A stretch of DNA of 64,000 nt from Tigriopus japonicus (lineage: Eukaryota; Arthropoda; Copepoda; Harpacticoida; Harpacticidae): NCBI GenBank assembly GCA_010645155.1, contig CM021317.1, forward strand, positions 5,469,123-5,533,122, read 5' to 3'. The notes beneath the pieces are model-generated. The model saw nothing but the letters and a program-made list of their open reading frames with translations, searched no databases and was not told the origin of the DNA. Positions 10,611-20,459 of the stretch are shown in pieces. Position 1 is the first letter of the stretch. Each line of letters starts with the position of its first letter. Made by a program: the position numbers and the translations under genes.

Positions 10611-13578
10611 ATGGCCGAGGATGACCTGAACAATGTGGGTGAGGCGCCTTTCGTGGCTCGAGCTCATCTTCGGCGCAATTTCTCGTTCAGCCATCCCGGC
10701 AGACCTCGTCGAGCCGATCCGGAAGCGGGTGGGGCGGCCTTTTTGGACCTCCCACCCACCCCTCGACCTCGATTGCGGGGACAGGGCAGGCAAAACTACT
10801 TCCCAGCCACGCCCAGACAAAATCGCCGTCGATCTTGGGGTCATGAAGTGGCCGGGGATGGCTTGAGGGCGGCTGGTGGCGGCATGGGACCTCAGATGGA
10901 TGTCCTGGACGTGAAACGAGACTTTCAAGCCACACTTCAGGTAAAAATGAGACAATCTTTTAGAATGTTGAGCGACATCACCTCCATTGAGGTATGCTTG
11001 TATCAATAGACGTCTGAATGTTAACTTTACAGTCAATGGCAGAAGTTTAAATGAAGGTTCCTAATTTCCAATTTCAAGTTTACAATCAAAGTTGGTTGTT
11101 GAACCTAAAGGACGAAAAACATCAGAATAGAAATTTTTATAAGAAATGAAGGCAAATCATTTTCACTATTTAATTCGATATTTCCTTTAGAAACTTGAAA
11201 TTTAGATACCCGAAAAGAGCCTCGAGGTAACTTATTAACATACAATTTGATTGTCTTACAGGATGACGAATTTGACAATCTGGCGTTCTTGACAGATTTG
11301 ACCCTTTGTCCCCAAAGTTGGACGGCTCGAGTGGGGGGGCTTTTCAACTCATCCCATCTCTCAGATGTGACCTTTGTTGTCATGGATGAAACCGAAGACT
11401 CAGAAGCATCATCTGGAAGTGGAACCCGTTTTCGAGCCCATCGATTCCTACTAGCTCTCCGCTCACCCGTGTTCGAAACCATGTTTTTCGGGTCTTTGGT
11501 CGAACAAAGTGACGAGATTGTGGTGCCCGATGTGACACCCGCGGCCTTCAAGGCCATGTTACTTTACATTTATACGGAGAAGGTGTCGTTCCAAGACATT
11601 GTCAATGTTTGGCATCTATGGTATGCCGCCAGAAAATACATGCTCGAAGGATTGGAGGATGTTTGTCGACGGGTAAGACCCTACTAAATATGTTCCTTGG
11701 GTGGGCCAAAAACATTAGCATGGTCCTTGTTTGCAGCACTTGAAAATGAAACTGAATCCGAAGAACGTTCTGGATACCTACTTGTATGCCGAAAATTACG
11801 GAGATACCCAAATGCTATACGAATGCCTGAAGTTGATTGATCGAAACGCCCAGAGTATCTTGAATTCGGCCAAATGTTCCACACTTCCATTGGCCATTTT
11901 TAAAGGCATTTTGAGTCGGAATACATTGGCAGCCAAAGAGGTGGAAGTCTTTCAGAGTGTGATCCGATGGAGTCAGGCAGAAATCAAACGACGCTTGGAT
12001 GACGAAGATGAAGGGGAAGTGCCAAGTTTGAGCGAACTCTTCAAGGAGTTTCAACCCCTAATGAGATTCCACGGCTTCACCAGTCAGGTAACACAATAAG
12101 GTTAAAAAAAATTGTGTATTAATTCTTTCTCTGTAAAATGTAGAAAACATGAAGCGATTTATTTGATTTTTATAAAAGAAATAAGAAGTGGATGTTTTTT
12201 TCTACTCGCTCCCATTTACTTACTTTCCACCCACCAACATGAAGTGCCTATTTACATGGACCGAAGGAGCCTTTTCCCAAAAAATTACTGAAAATTTCGG
12301 TCGAAAACGGGGTTAACTGAAACCGAAAAGAGATGCCAAAAATATGCAATAAACGAATTAAAAACATTTTTTCCTGAAGCCATACAGAAATACGTATATC
12401 CAAATTTTCTCGTGACCAAAACTTTATTTTACATGTAAGCTTTTGGTCTAAGATCCTTGGCAGAACCAAAGTACAGTTTTTAAGCAGAATTCTGAATTTG
12501 GACTTAGCCTAAGATATTCATTTCCCAGCAACAATCTATTTTTTATTCCTTCTGGTTATTTTTGATCGTCGTTTATTTCTTCAGATACCGGATTCAAATT
12601 TTAAAAAAAAATCTTCGTTTTTGAGAGGTTGTGAATTGAAAACTCCAAAAGTATTATTACTTTATGACTTTTGTTTAACAACATCAACATGCATTTCAGG
12701 AGTTTGTGCACACAGTACTGCCCTATGGTGTGTTGGACATTGAGGCCATTAGTAAGATCTCAGCCATGATTCGCCACAAAGAAGAGCCAGAGACATTTCG
12801 TGAGAGCGAAAACACCCTTCTTTCTCCTGAGCCTCGAACTGGTCTCAATCAAGCTCGAGACTTGCTCTTTGAAAATGAAGAGGCTTCGAACACTCTACAA
12901 AACGCCAAAGTCCACATTCAGAGTACCAAAGATGATCCAAGTGTCCCAAAGAGCATGACGCGAATGGGACCAGGTTATTATCAATGTGCCCGATTTAATC
13001 CAGAAGAGCCCTTCAGTATCGTGAACAAGTGGCCGGATACTTATGTCTTGAAATTTCGAGCTGATCGGAATATCTATTTATTGGGAGCGTGTATCACCGA
13101 GAACGATCGTCAATTCTACAAGCCTAGTTTTCATTTCATTCTCAAATTGAGAGATGTGAGTAATGGAAGAGTTATAGCGGAGGGTACGGAGACTTTTATG
13201 CGGAAACCCTCGAGAAACTTTGAGAAAGGTCTACCCAAAAGTGCCCTCAATAGTGGTCCACATGATATCAGTTTGAGAAATATCGCACATATCTACAAAG
13301 ACAAATGGTACGAACTCTGTTTGACCATCACGCTCATGGACCGAGATTCTGGAAAAGTACCCATGTTCATGACCCAATGTAAAGACAAAGTATCTGCTTT
13401 CGACGTCAATTTCGAGTTCAAAAGCCGGAAAATCCCCGAGGACAAGAAATCCACAGCCTCATTAGACGAAATAGGAGTCATTGACGAAGAAGAATCTCCC
13501 GAAGGAGAAGATCAAGATGGCTTCTTCGACACGAATCTCGTCCCTGGTCTCTTCTCCAGGCTGTATTTCTTTTACTGA
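10611..13578 (+). CDS. BTB-BACK-PHR domain protein (BTBD1/2/3/6-like)
   Basis: Four exons: 10611-10991, 11262-11672, 11737-12087 and 12700-13578. All junctions are GT-AG and phase 0, giving 673 residues. BTBD1/2/3/6 proteins are cullin-3 adaptors. Exon 1 encodes a basic Pro/Gly/Arg-rich disordered leader, and the first ATG in frame is used. The BTB fold starts at about residue 145 (SHLSDVTFVV, then FRAHRFLLALRSPVFETMF and IYTEKV). A BACK-like helical region follows (residues 265-400, with KEVEVFQSVIRWSQAE). A PHR-like beta domain begins near residue 470 (QCARF, then LKFRADRNIYLLGACI). The Glu-rich linker and hydrophobic C-terminus GLFSRLYFFY are not typical. The BTB fold lacks insertions except an acidic loop (DETEDSEASSGS). 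Confidence 0.88.
12088..12699 (+). other. Intron 3 of the BTB gene
   Basis: 612 bp, AT-rich, bounded by gtaaca and catttcag. Nothing else recognised in it. Confidence 0.7.
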
Positions 13579-13583
13579 TTAGC

Positions 13584-13589
13584 TTTATT
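13584..13589 (-). promoter_or_regulatory. Poly(A) signal of the WASH gene
   Basis: TTTATT (AATAAA on the minus strand), 55-60 bp beyond the WASH stop and only 5 bp after the stop codon of the opposing BTB gene. Cleavage would fall in or near the BTB coding end. Confidence 0.5.
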
Positions 13590-13643
13590 TTATGTTATCA
13601 CCGTTTCAGAATACACATATTTATATATTTATATCCTGGGAAT

Positions 13644-15039
13644 TCAGTCCCATTCGTCACTGGCTGAATCATCATTTGATTCGCTTTCCACATCAGGGGG
13701 AGGTATCATGCTCGATATCTTGCTCATCACCGACCCATCTCCTTCATTAGTAGTAGTTCCGCTCTTGGAAGAATGACCCCCAGCAATGCCTTTCCGTCTC
13801 ATTGATAATTTTGCCGCCAAATCAGCCAGTAAATCGCCGCCGCCACCGCTCAANNNNNNNNNNNNNNNNNNNNNNNNNNNNNNNNNNNNNNNNNNNNNNN
13901 NNNNNNNNNNNNNNNNNNNNNNNNNNNNNNNNNNNNNNNNNNNNNNNNNNNNNNNNNNNNNNNNNNNNNNNNNNNNNNNNNNNNNNNNNNNNNNNNNNNN
14001 NNNNNNNNNNNNNNNNNNNNNNNNNNNNNNNNNNNNNNNNNNNNNNNNNNNNNNNNNNNNNNNNNNNNNNNNNNNNNNNNNNNNNNNNNNNNNNNNNNNN
14101 NNNNNNNNNNNNNNNNNNNNNNNNNNNNNNNNNNNNNNNNNNNNNNNNNNNNNNNNNNNNNNGGGGTGGAGGAGGAGGAGGGGGAGGAGGCTCATTGGAT
14201 ACCTTGGGGTCTATTTCTAGTTCAGGGGTGAAACTGGGAAGTTCCGGTAGCATTAGGGAAGGACCTAGATCGCTATTAGCGTAGGACAAGTCTTGAGCAA
14301 TGTTGCTCAAGTCCAAATTGTCAGGTAAGTCGAATTCGGGTAAATCACCCATATCAGGGTTGTAAAAGTGCTGATCTTGCTCAGACAAGTCCAAATCATG
14401 CCCGGATCTGAGACTCACCGGAGCCTCATCCAAATCCTTGAGACCAGATTGGTCCTGATTGATCTCTTCCAGTTTTCTGGACTTGTGTCGGAAAGTCAAA
14501 GGATTGATGTAAGTTCCGGATAGGTAAGGGTTATCAGCCGTATTAAACACCAGGAACGAGCTAGCACTTCCAATGTCCCCTGGGAGTGCTCGACCTTCGT
14601 GTAGCTGATCGTACGAATTCGTCGGTCGTTTCTGGCTTTTAACATGGTAGGATCTGAGTTTCCCCTTGATCTCTCTGGGTTCCAAACCTCTTAAAGGTCT
14701 GGGAGGTAGGAATGCATCCGGAATAGTCATCTTGGGCGATATCACGGGTGGAAGGTTAACTAGTATAGCTTCCAAAGGCTTTAAAGGTGCTGCCGGATAT
14801 CTGGCCTGAGCAAAAATGGCTGTGGCCTTTTTGGAGCCGCGAATCGCTTGCACTTGCTTTTGAACGCCTTCAATGCGTTTGTCCAAACGATTCAAATGGT
14901 CAATTTGAGCTTCAACCCGTTGATCGATGCGGTCAAAGATGGTCTGAGAGATGTGATCCAGTTGAGCTAAAGCTGATATCATTTGGGTCACGGTCTCTAC
15001 CGGAGATAGATCCAAACTTATGAGGGGCAGGGAATACAT
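13644..15039 (-). CDS. WASHC1: WASH complex subunit 1, interrupted by an assembly gap
   Basis: WASH activates Arp2/3 on endosomes for retromer-linked sorting. The ATG at 15039 starts an N-terminal WAHD1-like helix region (PVETVTQMISALAQLDHIS, then RGSKKATAIFAQARYPA, matching the family GSKKA..VFSSAKYPAP). Later come SSFLVFNTADNPY and the DLPDNLDLSNIA / YANSDLGP segment, also family-like, and then polyproline running into Ns at 13854-14162. After the gap come the connector DLLADLAAKLSMRRKGIAG and an acidic tail ending DEWD with the conserved Trp. The WH2/verprolin motif should lie in the gap. The two sides are in different frames. The missing length must be 2 modulo 3, or an intron lies within the gap, so 309 Ns is not the true length. 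The tail is convergent with the BTB gene (65 bp between stops). Confidence 0.93.
13854..14162. other. Assembly gap (309 N)
   Basis: A run of N inside the polyproline/WH2 region of the WASH gene. The GC-rich CCN/GGN repeats on both sides explain the assembly break. Confidence 1.
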
Positions 15040-15908
15040 CTTCACGAACAAGAACTAGAAGAACTAAGAGTCACATGAGCACAATGATTAATAAGAAACT
15101 CCCCTATTCACCATAAGTAGATCTTTTGAAGTTTGAAGCCGAATAAAACTTGGAGATATTGATAGATAAAAGCTTATTGAAGCAAACTTCAAAGTATTGG
15201 ATCATAGTTCGCACCCATGCCCCTTTAAGGATAATGATCCAGGGATTTTTTAATGTGAAAAATATGACATGTGTAGATCTGTTTGTTGTTTATGTTGAAT
15301 TTCTAAATTGATTGGCACCTCGTCAGCTGAAAATAAGAAAAATATGTATTTTGATCTATTTAGATAATAACCATGAAATATGTCGATATTAACACATTAA
15401 GTACACCTGAGAATCAATTTCTCGCCAAAGACTGATCCAAAGAGCTCTGGGACTGATTTGGTTTTGATTATCCAATGTTGAATCTTGAGTTATTCCATGA
15501 GTAGATCCTTGGAAATAAAACTCCCGAGGTCATCCGTGCTATTATTGTCATTCATTATCATTTGGGAAATGATCTTTTCAGTGGCATTTTTAAGCAACAT
15601 CCATACAAAATATGCATTCATAAAAAAGATTCAATTCGCTCTGCAGCTAGCGTGCATGCAGCTATCATCGATTATCAGCTGAGGGTCGGCTGCACGGAGG
15701 CTGCAGAAATCAGACCAAAATGTAGTGACGTTGCAGTGTAGCAGTCGGTGATGTTATGTGGTTTTAGGTGGCTTAGAAAAATTGCGATCCAACCATCATG
15801 TAGCAAGTGTTCCTCGTTCTAACCGGACTTTTAATACACCTGCACTCTCTTTCCTAATGTTAGTCCTTCAGTGTTCTGTTTGCTTCTTTACCCTCGCCTG
15901 GACTTCGA
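15040..15908. other. Intergenic region between divergent WASH and EBAG9
   Basis: About 870 bp, presumably both promoters. Around 15640-15720 there is a cluster of CTGCAG/GCAGCT-containing short palindromes. No RNA gene or known repeat recognised. Confidence 0.5.
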
Positions 15909-16726
15909 ATGAGTTCAACCGCTTCCAGCATTGCCGATTCTCTGATTTCAGACCATGCGCCCAACACTAATCAGGACTTGGACCCCCCTTACGATTGGCC
16001 CGATCTCTCCATGATGATGCTGTGGTTAGTGCACACCCTTAAAGCCATTCTTTTCACGGCCTTATCACTCCTCCAACGGGTGATTTGTTGTGGACGCAAA
16101 AAAGCTCGACATGCTAGCCAATCTTTGCCCAAATTTAACCCGAGGGTAAGTGTGGAATGTATGATTAAATGTTTGTGAATAAGATGATCTAATTAAAGGC
16201 ATATTCTTAGGGAACTGCGTCTTCGGGGGGTGATTTGGATGATTGGAATCGTTGGGAAGACGATCCCGAGATTGTGATTGGAGCATCGAAGAAACCAGAA
16301 ACGGTTCAGGATCATATAGCGGCGTATCGGGAATCGTTGCAAGATGCTCGGAAAAAACGAAATCAATCCGAACCCAACGAGGTTCCCCCTCCCCCTGAAG
16401 AGGACAGCCTTTTCGCTGAGCTAGAACCCACTGTGGTCAAGCAAAAAAAGGTCTACATAGGACCCGCTTCATCCCGAGGATCCTCGATATCGGGCCGAAG
16501 AAGTAGTCGCTTAGCTGTTCAAGAGGATATGACAGATCCAATCATGGCTATGGTAATCTATCTAGATCCAAAAATATCCTTTAGATCGTATGATTTTTTT
16601 TAATTGTAGGGCGATGAATTAGCGGAATGGGGCTCAACCGCCGGAAGTAATTCCGGTTGGCAGCCCGAGGATGACGATTTAAGCGAAGTTCTCCGTGAAA
16701 CGCGCAAGGAACAAAGTCGACGCTGA
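15909..16726 (+). CDS. EBAG9: EBAG9 / RCAS1 homologue, Golgi membrane protein
   Basis: Three exons: 15909-16145, 16211-16552 and 16610-16726. GT-AG sites with introns of 65 and 57 bp, all phase 0, give 231 residues. EBAG9 is a Golgi type III membrane protein that affects the secretory pathway. Features seen: one hydrophobic segment at about residues 34-58, followed by a Cys pair and a basic stretch (ICCGRKK); the Trp/acidic segment DLDDWNRWEDD, the counterpart of the family's DVEEWTSWDED; and a second Trp/acidic element (ELAEWG, GWQPEDDD) before a charged C-terminal helix. Human EBAG9 has 213 residues and a longer coiled coil, so the C-terminus here is shortened. The assignment rests on order and spacing of these motifs. 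Confidence 0.82.
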
Positions 16727-16806
16727 TAAAACTCTCATCACATTCTCTTGAATCTTTAATTTCTACAACTGTTTTGCTCCACTCTCACATTGGAAATGGG
16801 GGGGAC

Positions 16807-16812
16807 AATAAA
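16807..16812 (+). promoter_or_regulatory. Poly(A) signal of EBAG9
   Basis: AATAAA 81 bp after the EBAG9 stop. It lies just before the PTRHD1 stop on the other strand, so the two 3' ends nearly meet. Confidence 0.55.
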
Positions 16813-16842
16813 CGTGTCTCTAAATGTCACTATCACGTGTGT

Positions 16843-18758
16843 TCACGTCTCTTCACTTTTCACGGCAGTCACTTGGAGCGGTGGACCCTTGTAGAGCTTG
16901 AATTTCTTGAAATGCTTTTGGACTTCCATCTTGGGATACGGTTTGACCGCCAAGCAAGTGGGAAAATCCTCGGGCTGTTCCACCCACAACTTGTGGTCAA
17001 TCCCAGCTTCGGTTAATTTGGCCGCCAAAGTCCGCAAGGCCACTTCATCCGGAGCCTGGAAGGCAACAAGACAGGAAATTAGCTAACCTTTCATAACTAG
17101 AACTATGACAAGTGTCGTGCATTTTGGGTTTGGATTTAAGCTCAAAAATCGGACAGGAAAGCATTGAACTACACCAAAATGACACAATATCAGATTATTT
17201 TAGTGCTTCCAGAATTCCTAGGTCATGAATATTTTGGCCTCGTTACTTGTTATTTGACGCAATTTAAAAAACGGGAAATTATTTTTTTGAAATGCTTTTT
17301 TTAATCTGCAAGATCTTTTATCACTTTTTTTCGTCGTGAGGCAAGTTTCATTGAAGTGGTTACACGGAATATATGTAGTAGGGTATGGATTAAGTGCTCT
17401 CCACACAACAGACTCGCGTATGTGTCAGAAACCGAGAGATTTCTGTTTTTTTCTTCTTGGGATTGTTGTTTGGTTTTGAGGTCTTCAACAATAAGGAAGA
17501 GCAATTTCCCTTATCATTCACTCTATAGGAATAATGATAAATCGTTGGAAATATGGTCAAGATTAGAGCTCTAGTCAAGATCTAATATTGGTTTGAAGTA
17601 GCATCCTGCAATGTATGCACCTTCTATGTTCATATTTTTTTTTTTTTTTTTGCGGATTTTTATCACCGCTACAAGGAATGCGATTCCCTGTAAATTGAAG
17701 GATTTCTCCCGACAGCTTCAATCCGACCCCCAACAGGATTCGAACCTACGCCGTCTGGGGAAGCAGTAACACTCGGCACTTTTAAGAACGCGCTAGTACG
17801 CGTGGCCACTCTGGCTTCCTTGCAATACAATACAATCGTTTCGGTCTTTAGGATGAGGCTTGGTTCCAACAAGCCTGTTAAACGACTTTCGATTACTCCT
17901 CACGGGCGTCCACGAGCTCGTCAAATTATCATTGTCAGCTTACTGGAAATGCTGGATCTGATCCAGAATCATACATCTTGATCTCGGAGTCGGAACCAAT
18001 CACATCCTATCCGTTGAGTCTCAAACAGACCCTGATGCAAAGCGGAAAAATCCTGGCCCCACGCATCTCTACTTTTTCCAACCCCTTTATTAGAGCTCCC
18101 CTTCAAGTTGATGCACTGTTATGAAAGAGTACGATCTTTAAGTGTGACGTCTAGTGCCTTTTCTGAGTCAACAGCTCCCCGATTCCATGAGAGACATGTA
18201 TTGCATGCAGATATTAATAATCATACATCTATTTTGGACCAACTGAATGGCCTAGTCTATTTGATGAGGGAACTTAAACAGCAACTCAAAAAGTTTTCAG
18301 CTCAATCTTGACATGTTAATCAAAATTCCATTTCAATTTATAAGCTGTTCACCCTAACATTTAAAGGAATTGACCATTCATTATCACAAAAAACAATGGC
18401 ACGTTCCCCAATCAACATCTATGGCACTTTGGCTCATCCCAAATTGAATTTATCGCTGGTCTTGGCAAATATATATCTCATGGAATTCTCAAGCCATTGC
18501 CATACTCTTTTACTGCAATCCACTAATCCAAGTACTCCTTTACGGTGCTCCTCTTACCTCTAAAATAACTTTGTGCATATGATCTAAATCGGCCAAATAC
18601 GTTTGCGTGTGCTCATCCGAGTAGAAAAGATGAATGACCGCGGTAGCCGCATGACAAGCCTGAGCCACCAAAGCACCCACGGGCCAAGATAACTTGCTCA
18701 AAAGGTCTCCCCGCACCACGACATACTGCACGACCACGCCCAAGGAGGGACTGGCCAT
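16843..18758 (-). CDS. PTRHD1: PTRHD1, peptidyl-tRNA hydrolase domain protein
   Basis: Two exons: 18558-18758 (67 codons) and 16843-17055 (71 codons), donor gtaaga, acceptor ccttccag, phase 0. The product is 137 residues, as in human PTRHD1 (140). PTRHD1 carries a Pth2-like fold; catalytic activity in the family is not well established. Seen: VQYVVVRGDLL, then SWPVGALVAQACHAATAVI, the core Pth2-like signature, and LWVEQPEDFPTCLAVKPYP with FKKFKLYKG near the end. The ATG at 18758 lies 23 bp after the stop of the preceding same-strand gene and directly follows an AG, suggesting a shared precursor RNA. The 1.5-kb intron is far longer than neighbouring introns and contains a SINE. Confidence 0.93.
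17056..18557 (-). other. Long intron of PTRHD1
   Basis: 1.5 kb in a gene whose neighbours have introns under 100 bp. It holds a tRNA-derived SINE at 17635-17822. The rest is unremarkable AT-rich sequence with short ORFs. Confidence 0.8.
17635..17822 (-). mobile_element. tRNA-derived SINE
   Basis: Read on the minus strand: an A-box-like GCCAGAGTGGCC (17804-17815, close to tRNA-Ser/Leu type), a B box GGTTCGAATCC (17736-17746, a consensus match), about 80 bp of body, then an A17 tail (T17 at 17635-17651 on the plus strand). The A-to-B spacing of about 57 bp suits a long-variable-arm tRNA ancestor. This order of RNA polymerase III promoter, body and poly(A) is diagnostic of a SINE. A target-site duplication could not be made out. 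Confidence 0.75.
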
Positions 18759-18781
18759 CTTGGAAGAGGGTTTTGAGAAAA
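18759..18781 (-). promoter_or_regulatory. Putative intercistronic trans-splice acceptor
   Basis: The 23 bp between the TAG of the upstream gene and the PTRHD1 ATG. On the minus strand it is pyrimidine-rich, ends CCCTCTTCCAAG, and the ATG follows at once. This fits a 3' splice site receiving a spliced leader. Inference only. Confidence 0.4.
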
Positions 18782-19239
18782 CTAAGCCGTTAAAGGTTTG
18801 CCTTCGGAAAGCAAATCTTGTTTGGCGGCGTCGACGCGTTTGTCCGTCTCGGGTTTGACCTTGGTCACGTAACTAGATGGAAGAAACGAAGCGATTGATA
18901 CTCAAGTAACAAATTTGACTGTAGACTAGATTAGGTTAGATATCCTTACTGGCTAGTCAAATAGATGAAGAATGGGATGGAGCTCAATGAGATGAGAAGG
19001 CAAATATTGGAGTTGGTGAGCATTGCTCCATCCAAGATCTGAGCGCGAGTGTAGCCAAAATAGCGTTTTGGGCCTCGACGAGCATTTTTAAGGGCACTTC
19101 CGTGGAATAGTCTGAAATTAAGGAGGATAATCAATGGGGAATTCAAGAGGCGGAGGTGGGGTGGGTGTTACCGTTGGGCGGCACCGGGGCGCGTCAGATG
19201 TGCGGGCAGAGCGAGCAACGCTTTGATTGGGGATGCCAT
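18782..19239 (-). CDS. Small putative mitochondrial single-pass membrane protein
   Basis: Three exons: 19172-19239, 18950-19111 and 18782-18872. GT-AG throughout, and the split codons join cleanly (phase 2, phase 2), giving 106 residues. The N-terminus (MASPIKALLALPAHLTRPG, with a later basic stretch ARRGPKR) has the Arg/Ala/Leu composition of a mitochondrial presequence. One hydrophobic helix at about residues 53-73 (CLLISLSSIPFFIYL) is followed by a charged C-terminal tail (KVKPETDKRVDAAKQ). Length and layout resemble small accessory subunits or assembly factors of the respiratory chain, but I do not recognise the family. It ends 23 bp upstream of PTRHD1 on the same strand and is probably co-transcribed with it. 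Confidence 0.75.
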
Positions 19240-20459
19240 GTATGAACGAACGTAGAGCAATATTTTTACGTAACACTACAGCGCCTCTACATTTATTTTT
19301 TGTGTTGGCTTATGCACGCGTGTAGTGACTCGTCGGACAAAGAAGTTTGAACTCGGTACCTCGGGTATTAGGAAATACCGTGCTACCTTTTTCACTTCTT
19401 ATGGAATTAGTGAAGTGGTCATGTGATAATGGTTCTGTAAATGATGAGTAAAAAGATCACAGAACTAATACAAAAAGATCCATGGGATGTGAATGATTGA
19501 TCTAAAAGGTTACTGGCTGGTGAAAAGGTGATTATTTATAGTTCCATATTTTTTATTTCTCGATTGTTCGATCATTCGTGCTTCGTTGGTCGAACGATAT
19601 CTTTTTGGCGACAAAGTTTTTATTGGTGTGCATAATACCATCCAAATTCGTTTGAAATCAACAGAAAAAGGCTCAACAGTGAATAAACATTGCATATTTT
19701 TTTACATTGCTTTTCAACCAACTTATTTGAATTTGAAGAAAAAAAGCACTTTGATTCTACACTTTCCATTCGGTCCATCCTTCTCAACACAAAATAGACC
19801 CCTAGTAGTATTCATTTGGTGTTTTTGATGATATCTCAAGGAAATGTATGCGCTCAAGACGTATTAGCAATTAAGTGACTAACAATATTATATTTTTTAA
19901 GTTTTAGTGACTTCTGAATCTTAGACTGAAGATTCGTCATTCTTGAAAACTGAACATAGATTCAGAGCTGCCTCAGACTTATTAAGAAAGGAGACAAAAA
20001 GATCAGCTGCTCAAAAACTCGGATTCGAAAAACTCGGTACTTTAATTTCGACCTATCATTAACCCCTTCACCCTGATTCCTGACATGACCAAGTTCAATC
20101 TGTCATTTATTCCAACGAATTTCCTCAAATCCTGGTCTCCATAACCTTTCCCATCCCCCCACTTGAGTTTTTCCTTATCATATTCCCTCCAAATTCCAAC
20201 CTTTGGTCCTCAAACCTTCGGATTATCCCAACGTTGCGGACTTTTTCCGGGATCTTCAGTCACGTTCAACTTAAAACGAACAGCTGAAAAGAGATCATCT
20301 CTGCGACTGTCCGAAAAAAGGTCCAAATCGAGCTCTCCAAATTCGTTGATTTTCTTGTCTCCCTCGTGATCATTCGGAAATCCATCCCGCGGATCATTCA
20401 TTCATATATTTCTCTAGAATTGATCGAAATGTCCCGGATTCTCTAGACTATATACCAAG
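19240..20459. other. Intergenic region between divergent genes
   Basis: 1.2 kb between the small mitochondrial-type gene (-) and the LRR gene (+). AT-rich; no repeat, RNA gene or convincing core promoter seen. An acceptor-like attctctag lies about 15 bp upstream of the LRR ATG. Confidence 0.5.

Noticed and set aside
13786..14284. Plus-strand ORFs spanning the N gap
   Set aside because: They are artefacts of unknown bases inside the WASH coding region.
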